From positions 186,001 through 250,000 of the forward strand of contig NZ_WKKA01000006.1 of NCBI RefSeq assembly GCF_009674885.1: a DNA stretch of 64,000 nt, read 5' to 3'. This document shows, piece by piece, positions 31,331-46,204 of this stretch. Below the pieces are notes generated by a model, which was not told the origin of the DNA, ran no database searches, and saw nothing but the letters and a program-made list of their open reading frames with translations. The number at the start of each line of letters is the position of its first letter. Within the stretch, counting starts at the first letter, position 1. The DNA comes from Paracoccus sp. S-4012 (GTDB taxonomy: Bacteria > Pseudomonadota > Alphaproteobacteria > Rhodobacterales > Rhodobacteraceae). The position numbers and the translations under genes are program-made.

Positions 31331-32785
31331 TCAGCCGTGCCAGGCGGCGACGGTCTTGAGGGTGGAGAAGCCGTACAGCGCCTCGAACCCCTTCTCGCGG
31401 CCGTGGCCGGACTTGCCGACGCCGCCGAAGGGAAGCTCCACCCCGCCCGCGGCGCCGTAGTTGTTGAGGAACACCTGCCCGGCGCGCAGCTTTCGGCTCA
31501 TGCGCATCATGCGGCCGAAATCGCGGGTCCAGACGCCGGCCACGAGGCCGTAGTCGGTGCCGTTGGCGATCGCCGCGGCCTCCTCCTCGCCCTCGAAGGG
31601 GATGACGACCTGCACCGGGCCGAAGATCTCCTCGCGGGCGAGGACGTGATCGGGCGCGGCCCCCGCCAGCAGGCGCGGCGGGACGTAGAAGCCGCCTTCG
31701 GGCGCGTCGGCGGCGATGGTCCCCTCACCCGCGAGTTCGAGGTCGGACCCGCGGGCGAGCCAGCCCTCGATGGCGGATTTCTGCCGCGCCGAGATGATCG
31801 GCCCGAGGTCGAGGTCGGCCATCGCCGGGCCTGCGGTGAGCGCGCGGTAGCGCTGCGAGAGCCGGGCGACGACCTCGTCATAGGCGCCGCGCTCGACGAG
31901 GATGCGCGCGCCGCAGGAGCAGGTCTGGCCGGCGTTCTGGATGCCCGAAGTGACCAGCGACGGCAGCGCGGCGTCGAGATCGGCATCGGCGAACACGATC
32001 TGCGGGCTCTTGCCGCCGAGTTCCAGCGTCACCGGGATCACGTTCTGCGCCGCCGCTGCCTGGATCGCGCGGCCGGTGCCGACCGAGCCGGTGAAGCTGA
32101 TGTGGTCGATGCCGGGATGGGAGGCCAGCGCCGCGCCCGCCTCGGCGCCGAGGCCGGTCACGATGTTGATCGCGCCCGCCGGGAATCCCGCGGCCTCGGC
32201 CAGCCGCCCGAGGGCAAGCGCGGTGAGGCAGGCGTCCTCGGCCGGCTTCACCACGCAAGCGTTCCCCATCGCCAGCGCCGCCCCGACCGAACGGCCGAGG
32301 ATCTGCATCGGATAGTTCCAGGGCACGATATGGGCGGTGACGCCATGCGGCTCGCGCAGGGTCCAGACGGTGTAGCCCTGCTGGAAGGGGATGGTCTCGC
32401 CCATCAGCTTGTCGGCGGCGCCGCCATAGAACTCGAAATAGCGCGCCATGGCACGGGCGTCGGCGCGGGCCTGCGAGAGGGGTTTTCCGACATCCCCCGC
32501 CTCGATCCGGGCGAGGTCCTCGGCCCGCTCGAGGATCAGGCCCGAGAGGCGCAGCATCAGCCGCCCCCGTTCGGCCGCGGTGAGCCGGCCCCAGGCGCCA
32601 CTGAGCGCCTCGCGGGCGGCGGCAACGGCGGCGTCGATCTCGGCCGCGCCGCCGCGCCCGATGGCCCCGGCCTCGCGGCCGGTCGAGGGGTCGATCAGCG
32701 GCAGGCGGTCGGCGGTGGCCAACCACTGACCGCCGATCAGGATCTCGTCGGCGGGGAACCACGGGGTCGTGGGGTTGGCGGTCAT
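31331..32785 (-). CDS. NAD(P)-dependent aldehyde dehydrogenase
   Basis: The 484-residue protein is a full-length ALDH-superfamily enzyme. Key motifs are the catalytic Glu in VTLELGGKSPQIVF, the nucleophile Cys289 in GQTCSCG, and VPWNYPM and SFTGSVGTG for cofactor binding. The closest groups appear to be betaine-aldehyde or gamma-aminobutyraldehyde type, but the substrate cannot be fixed. It lies upstream of the tct genes on the same strand, so the transported compound or a product of it may be its substrate. The 190 bp upstream of it hold no gene that I can see. Confidence 0.93.
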   Translation of the reverse strand: MTANPTTPWFPADEILIGGQWLATADRLPLIDPSTGREAGAIGRGGAAEIDAAVAAAREALSGAWGRLTAAERGRLMLRLSGLILERAEDLARIEAGDVGKPLSQARADARAMARYFEFYGGAADKLMGETIPFQQGYTVWTLREPHGVTAHIVPWNYPMQILGRSVGAALAMGNACVVKPAEDACLTALALGRLAEAAGFPAGAINIVTGLGAEAGAALASHPGIDHISFTGSVGTGRAIQAAAAQNVIPVTLELGGKSPQIVFADADLDAALPSLVTSGIQNAGQTCSCGARILVERGAYDEVVARLSQRYRALTAGPAMADLDLGPIISARQKSAIEGWLARGSDLELAGEGTIAADAPEGGFYVPPRLLAGAAPDHVLAREEIFGPVQVVIPFEGEEEAAAIANGTDYGLVAGVWTRDFGRMMRMSRKLRAGQVFLNNYGAAGGVELPFGGVGKSGHGREKGFEALYGFSTLKTVAAWHG

Positions 32786-32976
32786 GGCGTGAGCCTCGCA
32801 GCTTCGGGGACGGCGGACTTCAAGGCGCGGGCGCGGGCGCTGTCAACCGCCCCGCTGCCAGCCGCGGCCCGATCGAAGCGGCGCCGCTCGATCGGACGCG
32901 GCCTGAAGGGGGCGGCGGCTCCCCCGAAACGGGAGCCGGTCGCGCCACCGCGACAGCCGCAAGGCGCCATCGCCGC

Positions 32977-33954
32977 TCAGTGCCAGAGGGAACCCTGAGG
33001 CCGACCGCGCGCGTCCCCTTGCGCCTCGGCACTGGCCACGGCGACGGTCTGCGCCCCGCCGATGAGCGGCGCGGCGGGACCCGTGAAAAGCATCCGCGCC
33101 GGCTGTCCCAGCGGCGCGAGGGATCCGGCCTGCGCCTCCGCCTCGGTGCCGGCGACCGCGCCGAGGATCGTCCGCGGGTCGCGGACGCGGGGTGCGCGGC
33201 GGCCGGACGGGTCCGGGAAGCCCACCCCCTCCATCCCGCCGCCGCCGAGGGCAATGTCGACGGGCGCATGGACTGCATGGACATCGGGCACCGGCACCTC
33301 CCGCGGCGGGCCGCCCTCGCCGATCAGGTCTTCCAGCGTGACCCATGAGCCGCCCGCGAACGGGTCCGACCCGCCGCTCGCCGCCGCGAACCGGTTATAG
33401 GTCTCCGGCGCCTCCGCGCCACCGCCGCCCTGCATCACGACCGACCGCAACTCGTCGAACCGCGCGAGATACCGCCGCGCCATCGCCGGGCTGCGCGAGT
33501 GGAACGCCCCCGCCGCGGCGCGCCAGTCGCCGGTTTCGGCATGCAGGTCGCTCAGGAAACGCGCCGCGTAGCGGGCGTTGGTCAGCGGGTCGAGCATCGC
33601 CCCGAGCGAGGAGAAATGCTCGCCATGCCAGCGGTAGTTGATCTGGAAGCAGCCGAGATCGACATTCGGGCGGCCCTGCCGGATGCGCTCCTCGGCGAGC
33701 GCGAGGGCGCTCTGCGGGTCGTCGAACCAGCTGCCCTGACCGGCGGCATTCACGCTCCAGGCCCAGGGGCGGACGGCGCCGCCGCGCCTTCGCCCGGTTT
33801 CGGTCAGCGCGACGGCGGCGAGGATGTCGTGGGGGACCCCGGTCTCGGCCGCCACCTGCGCCGTCGCCGCCTCGCAAAGGGCGGCGGCGTCGAGGCTGGC
33901 CGCCGCGAACCGCGGCAGCAGCAGCCCGATGAGAAGAACGAGAAGCCTGAACAT
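32977..33954 (-). CDS. Lytic transglycosylase (SLT domain)
   Basis: The 325-residue protein starts with a signal peptide (MFRLLVLLIGLLLPRFAAAS). An SLT-type transglycosylase domain follows: the catalytic Glu lies in AVALTETGRR, and the later DLGCFQINYRWHGEHF and AARFLSDLHAETGDWRAA are typical. The C-terminal third is Gly/Pro/Ala-rich and unstructured-looking. It would cleave peptidoglycan glycan strands, perhaps to open the wall for a flagellum or secretion system, but no such genes are nearby. Confidence 0.9.
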   Translation of the reverse strand: MFRLLVLLIGLLLPRFAAASLDAAALCEAATAQVAAETGVPHDILAAVALTETGRRRGGAVRPWAWSVNAAGQGSWFDDPQSALALAEERIRQGRPNVDLGCFQINYRWHGEHFSSLGAMLDPLTNARYAARFLSDLHAETGDWRAAAGAFHSRSPAMARRYLARFDELRSVVMQGGGGAEAPETYNRFAAASGGSDPFAGGSWVTLEDLIGEGGPPREVPVPDVHAVHAPVDIALGGGGMEGVGFPDPSGRRAPRVRDPRTILGAVAGTEAEAQAGSLAPLGQPARMLFTGPAAPLIGGAQTVAVASAEAQGDARGRPQGSLWH

Positions 33955-34020
33955 GATGACGCCGCCGGAAGGGTCCTCCCCTTCTAGCGGCGGCGTCTTA
34001 ACATCCGGTTATCGCAGACC

Positions 34021-35097
34021 TCAGCGCGGCAGCTGCGCGGTGATGCCCTCGACGTAGAAGTTCATCGAGGCGAGGTCCTTGTCGCTCGCGGTCTCGCCCT
34101 CGGCCAGCCAGACGCTGCCGTCCTGCTTGTTCAGCGGGCCGGTGAACGGGTGATACTCGCCCGCGCCGATCCGGTCGCGCAGCGCTTCGGCCTCGGCCTT
34201 CACCTCGGGCGGGACCGCCTCGGTGATCTCGCCGATCTCGACCGCGCCGTCGCCGATCCCCAGCCAGACGGCGTGGGGCTCCCAGGTGCCGTCAAGGACC
34301 TGTCCCACGCGCTCGACGTAGTAGGGCGCCCAGTTGTCGATGATCGAGCTGACCCGCGGCGTGGGCTTGAACGCCGCCATGTCCGACGCCTGCCCGAAGG
34401 CAATGATGCCGGCCTCCTGCGCCTTGGCCTGCGGCGCGGTCGAGTCGGTGTGCTGCAGGATCACGTCCACGCCCTCGGCGATCAGCGCGGCGGCCGCGTC
34501 GGCCTCCTTGGCCGGGTCGAACCAGGACGAGGCCCAGACGACGCGCATCTCGACATCCGGGTTCACCTTGCGGGCATGGATGAAGCTGCTGTTGATGCCC
34601 TGAACGACCTCGGGGATCGGGAAGCTGCCGATATAGCCGATCTTGTTCGACTTGGTCATGCGGCCCGCGATGGTGCCGATGACCGCGCGGCCCTCGTAGA
34701 AGCGGGCGTCGTAGGTGGCGACGTTGTCAGCGCGCGTGTAGCCGGTCGCGTGCTCGAACCTCACGTCCGGGAACTTCGCCGCCGTGTTGATGACCGCGTC
34801 CATGAAACCGAAGGAGGTAGCGAAGATCAGCTTGTTGCCGGCGAGCGCGAGCTGCGTCAGCGCGCGCTCGGCATCGGCGCCCTCGGGCACGCTCTCGATA
34901 TAGGTGGTCTGGACCCGGTCGCCGTATTCCGCCTCGATCGCCTGCCGGCCCTGATCGTGCTGGTAGGACCAGCCGCCGTCGCCCACCGGGCCGACATAGA
35001 TGAAACCGACCTTCAGTGGCTCGTCCTGCGCGAAGGCGGGCATGGCGAGGGTTGCCGCAAGGGCGGTGGCCGAGGCGAGAAGGGTACGGCGATGCAT
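34021..35097 (-). CDS. BMP-family ABC transporter substrate-binding protein
   Basis: The 358-residue protein is a periplasmic binding protein of the BMP/PnrA family, members of which bind purine nucleosides or other nucleosides. It has a signal peptide (MHRRTLLASATALAATLAMP, cleaved after AFA) and the family's KVGFIYVGPVGDGGWSYQHD ligand-binding segment and IGYIGSFPIPEVVQGINSS. It is the last gene of a four-gene operon (ATPase, permease, permease, binding protein). The presence of pyrimidine catabolic genes 30 kb away fits a nucleoside or nucleobase ligand but does not prove it. Confidence 0.94.
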   Translation of the reverse strand: MHRRTLLASATALAATLAMPAFAQDEPLKVGFIYVGPVGDGGWSYQHDQGRQAIEAEYGDRVQTTYIESVPEGADAERALTQLALAGNKLIFATSFGFMDAVINTAAKFPDVRFEHATGYTRADNVATYDARFYEGRAVIGTIAGRMTKSNKIGYIGSFPIPEVVQGINSSFIHARKVNPDVEMRVVWASSWFDPAKEADAAAALIAEGVDVILQHTDSTAPQAKAQEAGIIAFGQASDMAAFKPTPRVSSIIDNWAPYYVERVGQVLDGTWEPHAVWLGIGDGAVEIGEITEAVPPEVKAEAEALRDRIGAGEYHPFTGPLNKQDGSVWLAEGETASDKDLASMNFYVEGITAQLPR

Positions 35098-35111
35098 GGG
35101 GCAGGCTCCTG

Positions 35112-35975
35112 TCAGGTGTCGGGGTGGAAGGTCTGGCCGAGAGAGCCGGGGGCGGCCCCGGCGCCGCGGCGCAAGTACTTGTGCTGGGCGGATATCAGCA
35201 CGAGGACGATGATCGTGGCAATATAGGGCGATGCGGCGAGGAGCTGGACGGGCAGGTGGAACCCGGCCGCCTGGGCGCGAAGCTGCAGCACGGTGACGCC
35301 GCCGAAGAGCGCCGCCCCGGCGAGGACGCCGATCGGGCTCCACCCGGCGAAGACGACGATGGCGAGCGCGATCCAGCCCGCGCCCGCGGTCATCCCTTCT
35401 GTCCATTGCAGCACGCGCGCGATCGAGACATAGGCGCCGCCCACCCCGGCAAGCGCGCCGCCGACCGCGATGGCGCCGAGGCGCACGAGGCGCACCGGCG
35501 TGCCGAGCGCATGCGCCGCGTCATGGTTGTCGCCCACCGACCGCAGCGTGAGGCCTGCGCGCGTGCGGTTCAGCCACCACCAGAGCGCAGGGACCAGCAG
35601 GAGGCCCATCCAGACCACCCAGTCGAAGCCCATTGCCGGGGCCTTCATCCCCTCATAGGCCTTGCCGAACATCGCCGTCAGCCCGAGGCCGAAAAGCGTC
35701 AGCGCAAGGCCGGTCGCCACCTGGTTGGCGAGGAAGACCAGCGTCACGAGCGAGAAAATCAGCGACAGCGCCGCGCCCGCGACCGCCGCGCCGATGAAGC
35801 CCGCGCTCGGGCTGCCGGTCGCATGGGCCACGGCGAAACCGGCGAGCGCGCCGGTGATCATCATGCCCTCGACGCCGAGGTTCAGCACGCCGGCGCGCTC
35901 GGCCACCATCTCGCCCAGGGCGGCCCAGAGGATCGGGGTCGAGGCAGTCAGCAGCAGCCAGACGAGGTCGGTCAT
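35112..35975 (-). CDS. BMP-type ABC transporter permease 2
   Basis: The 287-residue protein is an inner-membrane permease of the BPD_transp_2 type. The N-terminal segment GEMVAERAGVLNLGVEGMMI is the hallmark of the nucleoside/branched-chain group, and RSVGDNHDAAHALG is the cytoplasmic coupling region. About eight to ten hydrophobic helices are visible. Its start overlaps the stop of the first permease gene by 4 bp (ATGA), and the binding protein gene follows after 14 bp. Confidence 0.94.
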   Translation of the reverse strand: MTDLVWLLLTASTPILWAALGEMVAERAGVLNLGVEGMMITGALAGFAVAHATGSPSAGFIGAAVAGAALSLIFSLVTLVFLANQVATGLALTLFGLGLTAMFGKAYEGMKAPAMGFDWVVWMGLLLVPALWWWLNRTRAGLTLRSVGDNHDAAHALGTPVRLVRLGAIAVGGALAGVGGAYVSIARVLQWTEGMTAGAGWIALAIVVFAGWSPIGVLAGAALFGGVTVLQLRAQAAGFHLPVQLLAASPYIATIIVLVLISAQHKYLRRGAGAAPGSLGQTFHPDT

Positions 35976-37048
35976 GCGCGCGGCCTCCGGCGGATGCGGT
36001 AGCGGGTGAGGATGTCGAAGGCGAGCAAGAAGAACAGCAGCATCCCCTGGAACACCTGCACCGAGGCTGCGGGCAGGCCCAGCATCAGCTGCGCGAGTTC
36101 GCCGCCGATATAGGTCAGCGCCAGCAGCAGCCCGGCAAGCAGGATGCCGAACGGGTGCAGCCGCCCCAGGAAGGCCACGATGATCGCGGTGAAGCCGTAG
36201 CCGGTGCCGAAGCTGTCGGTGATCTGGCCCGCGGGTCCGGCGACCTCGAAGAGGCCGGCCACCCCAGCGAGGGCGCCCGAGAGGCCAAGGCAGAAGGCCA
36301 CCATGACACCGGGGCTGACGCCCGCGAAGCGCGCGGCGCGGGGCGCGAGGCCGGCGACGCGGATGTGGAAGCCGCGCAGCGACTTCGACATCAGCACCCA
36401 GGTCGCCACCACGGCCACCGCGGCGGCCACCACGCCCCAGTGGATACCGGTCCCGGCGATCAGCTCGGGGTTCGCGGCCGGGGGATAGTGCTGCAGGTTG
36501 CGCGAGCCGGGCATGCCGAAGCCCTCGGGGTTGCGCATCGGGCCAAAGGCCATCCAGGCGGCGATCCTCTGCGCCACATAGACCAGCATCAGCGAGACGA
36601 GGATCTCGGAGGCCCCGACCCAGTTCTTCAGCAGCGCCGGGATCATCCCCCAGACCCAGCCGCCCAGAAGGCCCGCGGCGACCATCGCGGGAAAAATCCA
36701 GAGGCCCTCGGCGGGATGGGCGGCGAGCGCGACGGCGGCGCCGCAGATGCCGCCGACGATGTATTGCCCCTCGGCGCCGATGTTCCAGATGCCGGCGCGG
36801 AAGCCGATGGCCAGGCCGCAGGCGATCAGGATCAGCGGCCCGGCCTTCACCAGCAGCTGCGGGCGCGAATAGCCCGAGGCGGCACCGAAGAGCGGGTCCC
36901 AGAAGATCGTGCCGATCGCCGCGACCGGGTCGTGCCCCATGAGCGCAAAGAGGACGCCGCCCGCGAGCATGGTGGCCGCGACCGCCATGACCGGCGTGGC
37001 GACCTGCCAGAGGAGGGGCGCGGAGGCGCGCGGCTCAAGCCTGAACAC
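35972..37048 (-). CDS. BMP-type ABC transporter permease 1
   Basis: The 358-residue permease pairs with the one encoded next to it. The motif GFRAGIWNIGAEGQYIVGGI is typical of YufP/NupP-like permeases, with about ten hydrophobic helices. The GTG at 37048 (MFRLEPRASAPLLWQVATP) is chosen as start: the frame continues to 37129, but that stretch is the dispersed 3' repeat and encodes no membrane or conserved sequence. The repeat lies between this gene and the ATPase gene. Confidence 0.93.
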   Translation of the reverse strand: MFRLEPRASAPLLWQVATPVMAVAATMLAGGVLFALMGHDPVAAIGTIFWDPLFGAASGYSRPQLLVKAGPLILIACGLAIGFRAGIWNIGAEGQYIVGGICGAAVALAAHPAEGLWIFPAMVAAGLLGGWVWGMIPALLKNWVGASEILVSLMLVYVAQRIAAWMAFGPMRNPEGFGMPGSRNLQHYPPAANPELIAGTGIHWGVVAAAVAVVATWVLMSKSLRGFHIRVAGLAPRAARFAGVSPGVMVAFCLGLSGALAGVAGLFEVAGPAGQITDSFGTGYGFTAIIVAFLGRLHPFGILLAGLLLALTYIGGELAQLMLGLPAASVQVFQGMLLFFLLAFDILTRYRIRRRPRA

Positions 37049-37060
37049 GGCGGCTCCCGG

Positions 37061-37114
37061 CTTCTTCTGTCTGAAAATATCCCGCGGGGGTCCGGGGGCG
37101 CGAAGCCACCGGCT
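37061..37114 (-). repeat. 3' hairpin repeat, copy 3
   Basis: On the minus strand, just after the ATPase stop, the sequence runs through an imperfect GC hairpin to GGACCCCCGCGGGATATTTT and then CAGACAGAAGAAG. It lies inside the ABC operon, between ATPase and permease 1 genes. Confidence 0.7.
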
Positions 37115-37125
37115 TCCGGCGCCGC

Positions 37126-38670
<1,545 letters not shown>

Positions 38671-38737
38671 ACCCTAGCGCGGCGCAGAGGCCGCCGTCCA
38701 TTGCGACGGGGCGGGCGGTGCGATTAGGTTGCGCCCC

Positions 38738-42210
<3,473 letters not shown>

Positions 42211-42211
<1 letters not shown>

Positions 42212-42275
42212 GGGGCGCCGCCCCCTCGGCCGCGTGCCGCGGCCTCACCCCCGGGATATTTCGGTCAAGGCGAAG
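42211..42275 (+). repeat. 3' hairpin repeat, copy 4 (after dnaE)
   Basis: Directly after the dnaE stop there is GGGGGCGCCGCCCCC, a short palindrome CGCGGCCGAG-like region, then ACCCCCGGGATATTTCGG and a TCAAGGCGAAG tail. It faces copy 5 in inverted orientation, and together they fill most of the 244-bp convergent gap between dnaE and ilvC. No gene is seen in that gap. Confidence 0.65.
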
Positions 42276-42390
42276 CCCGTTAACCTCGCCTCAATCTTTT
42301 GCTGCGACATTGCCCTCACGGTACAGGCGGGGACGCCGATGACCGTCAAGGCGAAGCGCCGCGTCCCTTCCGGGGCGCGGCGTGCAGCTT

Positions 42391-42442
42391 TCGCCTTGAT
42401 CCAAAGATCCCGCGGGGTCCGGGGGCGCGAAGCCCCCGGCTT
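42391..42442 (-). repeat. 3' hairpin repeat, copy 5 (after ilvC)
   Basis: On the minus strand, 13 bp after the ilvC stop, there is GCCGGGGGCTTCGCGCCCCC hairpin, then GGACCCCGCGGGATCTTTGG and ATCAAGGCGAAAG. The ATAT core of other copies reads ATCT here. Confidence 0.7.
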
Positions 42443-42455
42443 GGGGAGCCGCGGC

Positions 42456-43607
<1,152 letters not shown>

Positions 43608-43609
43608 TC

Positions 43610-44065
43610 ATGCAAGACGCCACCGACCGCCGCATCCTCCGCCACCTCCTCGCCGACCCCGACGCCCCCGCCGAGACGCTGGCCGAGCGCGCCGGCGTCA
43701 CCGCCTCCACCCTCGCCCGCCGCCTCGCCCGCCTCCGCGAGACCGGCGCCATTCGCGCGACCGAAGCCCGCATCGACTGGCGCGCCCTCGGCTTCGAGGT
43801 CGAGGTCAGCCTGCGCTTCACCCTCGACAAGACCGACCCGCGCGCCTTCGGCGCCTTTCTTGCCGCCGCCCGCGGGGTGCCTGAGGTGACCGAGATCCAG
43901 AGCTTCCTCGGCTCGGTCGATTTCCGCCTCTCGGTCATCGCGCGGGACATGGCGCACTGGCAGCAGGTCTATCGCGAGAGCATCCTGACGCTGCCGCATG
44001 TCGCCGACAGCGACGCGCTGATGCTGGTCTCGACGATCAAGGACAGCGGGGCGCTGCCGCTGTGA
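43610..44065 (+). CDS. Lrp/AsnC-family regulator 1
   Basis: The 151-residue protein has an N-terminal helix-turn-helix (TDRRILRHLLADPDAPAETL to STLARRLARLRETG) and a C-terminal RAM (Lrp ligand-binding) domain (VPEVTEIQSFLGSVDFRLSV). Family members sense amino acids as octamers. It is divergent from ilvC and overlaps a second, similar regulator gene by 4 bp. The tandem arrangement suggests that the two may form mixed oligomers. The effector is unknown; a branched-chain amino acid would fit the neighbour. Confidence 0.92.
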   Translation: MQDATDRRILRHLLADPDAPAETLAERAGVTASTLARRLARLRETGAIRATEARIDWRALGFEVEVSLRFTLDKTDPRAFGAFLAAARGVPEVTEIQSFLGSVDFRLSVIARDMAHWQQVYRESILTLPHVADSDALMLVSTIKDSGALPL

Positions 44066-44517
44066 CGCCGGACGATACCGACCTTGCCATCCTGCGCCTC
44101 GTCGCCCGCGACGCGGGGCTCAGTGCGGCCGAGATCGGGCGCGCGGTCGGGCTGACTCAGCCGGCGGCATGGCGGCGGCTGAAGCGGCTGCGCGAGGCGG
44201 GCGTGATCGCCGGGCGACGCGTCGTCGTGGACCCCGCCGCGCTCGGCTTCACGGTCACGGTCTTCCTCGGCATCCGCCTCGCCGCCAAGGGTCGCCTCGA
44301 CCTCGACGCCTTCGAGCGCGCGGCGGTGGCGATCCCGGAGGTGCAGGTGGTCCAGCATGTGCTCGGCCGCTTCGACTACCGTCTGCGGGTCGTCGCCCGC
44401 GACATCGCGGATTTCGAGCGCATCCTGCGGCGGCGGGTCATGACGCTGCCTGGCGTGGGGCAGGTGGAAGCCAACGTGATGCTGAGCGAGGAGCGGCGGC
44501 CCGGGCCGCTCGGGTGA
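44062..44517 (+). CDS. Lrp/AsnC-family regulator 2
   Basis: The 151-residue protein shares its layout with the product of the upstream gene: helix-turn-helix (TDLAILRLVARDAGLSAAEI to AWRRLKRLREAG) and RAM domain (PEVQVVQHVLGRFDYRLRVV). The N-terminal GTG overlaps the upstream stop (GTGA). The two proteins are the same length but differ at most positions, so this is an old duplication or two family members brought together. A hairpin terminator follows at once. Confidence 0.92.
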   Translation: MTPDDTDLAILRLVARDAGLSAAEIGRAVGLTQPAAWRRLKRLREAGVIAGRRVVVDPAALGFTVTVFLGIRLAAKGRLDLDAFERAAVAIPEVQVVQHVLGRFDYRLRVVARDIADFERILRRRVMTLPGVGQVEANVMLSEERRPGPLG

Positions 44518-44566
44518 GGCCGATCCTTCGGCGAAGGATCGGGCCGAAAATTCGTCGAATTTTTGG
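44518..44566. terminator. Terminator between lrp pair and ubiH
   Basis: An 11-bp stem CCGATCCTTCG/CGAAGGATCGG (44520-44530, 44532-44542) is followed by a second weak hairpin AAAATTCG/CGAATTTT and a T-run. It lies between converging genes and could end transcription from both sides. Similar double hairpins are, from memory, common in Rhodobacterales genomes. Confidence 0.6.
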
Positions 44567-45754
44567 TCAGCGTGCGCCCAGTCCCGCGCGCATCGCCAGC
44601 CGCCGCACCGGCGCGATGCCGTGGAGCAGGCCCAGTCCCGCCGCGCGAAGGTCGCGCAGCGGCCGCGCGCCCGCCATGCTGGCCCGGTTCAGCGCATCGA
44701 TCCCCAGCAGCCGCGCCCAGGCCTCCGGGCGGCGGCGGCGGTCATAGGCGTCGAGGCCCTCGCGGCTGCCGGGCGCATTGCCCGAGAGGCGCAGCAGTTC
44801 CCCCAGATCGGCGAGGCTCATGTTCAGGCCCTGCGCGCCGATCGGCGGGACGACATGCGCGGCCTCGGCGATCAGCGCCGTGCGCGGCCCGGAAAAGCGG
44901 TCGGCGATCTGGGCGATGATCGGCCAGGTGGTGAGGCGCGTCGCCAAGGTCAGGCGGCCGAGGATGCCGGCCGCGCGTTGGTTCAGCGCGGCCTCGAAGT
45001 CGTCGCGGGGCAGGGCGGCGAGGCGGGCAACCTCGGGGCCGCGCTCCATCCAGATCACGGCCGAGCAGGGGCGGCCGTCGCGGTCGGGCAGCGGGACCAG
45101 CGTGAACGGCCCGCCCGAGCGGTGGATTTCGGTCGAGACGTTGCCGTGCGGTTGCTCGTGCGTCACGGCGAAGGCGAGGGCCTTCTGGCCGTAGCGGCGG
45201 GTGGTGACGCCAATGCCAAGGGCGCCGCGCATGGCCGAGTTGCGGCCGTCGGCGGCGACCACCAGTTGCGCCTCGATCCGGCGCCCGTCCGAGAGGGTGA
45301 CGAAGGCGCGGTCGTCGCGGGCGTGAAGCGCCACGGCCGCGACGCCGGGTTCGAAGCGGACATCGGGCAGGGCTTCGAGGCGGGCGAGGGCCTCGCGGCG
45401 GATGGCCCAGTTGGGGATGTTCCAGCCGAAGGGCTCGGACGACAGATCGGCGGAGTCGAAGTCGCAGGTCAGCCGCGGCTTCGCCTCGGCCCCGCCCGCG
45501 TCCACGATCCGCATGACCTCGAGCGGCATCGAATGGGGCGCGAAATCCTCCCACAGGCCCGCCGCGCGCAGGACGGAGAGCGAGGGGGTCAGGAAGGCAG
45601 TGCTGCGGAGGTCTGCGCTCCCGGCCGCCTCGTCGGTGACGGGCGGGGCCGGATCGACGCAGAGGACACGGCGTCCGGCGGTCCCGAACGCTGCGGTCGC
45701 GATCAGCCCGGCGGGGCCGCCACCTGCGACGAGAACCTCGACCGCCTCGGCCAT
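44567..45754 (-). CDS. ubiH: UbiH/Coq6-family FAD-dependent ubiquinone hydroxylase
   Basis: The 395-residue flavoprotein monooxygenase would hydroxylate a ubiquinone precursor ring. The N-terminal FAD-binding loop is VLVAGGGPAGLIATAAFG, the DG motif is VVAADGRNSAMR, and the second FAD contact is LIAEAAHVVPPIGAQGLNMS; the last usually starts with GDAAH and here reads AEAAH. Which ring position is hydroxylated (UbiH, UbiF, UbiI or the broad UbiL type of alphaproteobacteria) cannot be decided by eye. It converges with the lrp pair and precedes no other ubi gene here. Confidence 0.9.
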   Translation of the reverse strand: MAEAVEVLVAGGGPAGLIATAAFGTAGRRVLCVDPAPPVTDEAAGSADLRSTAFLTPSLSVLRAAGLWEDFAPHSMPLEVMRIVDAGGAEAKPRLTCDFDSADLSSEPFGWNIPNWAIRREALARLEALPDVRFEPGVAAVALHARDDRAFVTLSDGRRIEAQLVVAADGRNSAMRGALGIGVTTRRYGQKALAFAVTHEQPHGNVSTEIHRSGGPFTLVPLPDRDGRPCSAVIWMERGPEVARLAALPRDDFEAALNQRAAGILGRLTLATRLTTWPIIAQIADRFSGPRTALIAEAAHVVPPIGAQGLNMSLADLGELLRLSGNAPGSREGLDAYDRRRRPEAWARLLGIDALNRASMAGARPLRDLRAAGLGLLHGIAPVRRLAMRAGLGAR

Positions 45755-45761
45755 CCCCGGC

Positions 45762-46010
45762 TCACCAGCCGGCGGCGTAGGCGATCAGCATGAAGAAGAT
45801 CAGCGCCGTCGCGATCAGCCCGACGATGTTCAGCGCCGCCAGCCCGAAGAGCCAGGTGACGACCGCGACCAGCACGATCACCATGACCACGATGCCGATG
45901 AGATAGGCGGCGATCATGAACTCGCGCTTGGTCTGCATCTCGGCATCGCCAGTCAGCGCCGCGCCGATCGCCTCGGGGACGCCGATTTCCTGTTCCGTGT
46001 CGCGGGTCAT
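45762..46010 (-). CDS. 82-residue two-helix membrane protein
   Basis: The protein has a polar N-terminus (about 32 residues, rich in Glu and Thr) and two predicted transmembrane helices (about 33-55 and 60-80) separated by a short turn, ending in AYAAGW. The start ATG at 46010 is followed downstream by the UbiH gene 7 bp after its stop, so the two may be co-transcribed. I do not recognise the family. Its place beside ubiH and the cbb3 oxidase cluster hints at a respiratory accessory role, which is inference only. Confidence 0.65.
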   Translation of the reverse strand: MTRDTEQEIGVPEAIGAALTGDAEMQTKREFMIAAYLIGIVVMVIVLVAVVTWLFGLAALNIVGLIATALIFFMLIAYAAGW

Positions 46011-46138
46011 GGCCTTACTCCGTCTGCAGCTTCCATCTGTGTGCCACGGCCGCGACGGGCGCTGCAAGCGCGCCGCGGGCGCCGCGATGTCGCAGATCCG
46101 GCACCGCGCGGTCGAAGAACCGCTGCCGGTCGTCACGC

Positions 46139-46168
46139 GTCCGCGCCCGGTTCCGTGCGGGCGCGGAC
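46139..46168. other. Perfect 11-bp hairpin after the stress protein gene
   Basis: GTCCGCGCCCG/CGGGCGCGGAC with an 8-base loop lies between the universal stress protein gene and the 82-residue membrane protein gene. There is no U-tract, so it may be a Rho-dependent or mRNA-stabilising structure. The 194-bp gap holds no gene that I can see. Confidence 0.4.
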
Positions 46169-46204
46169 CCCTCAGCGCGTCGTGGCCGCCCCGCGGGCGG
46201 GGCC

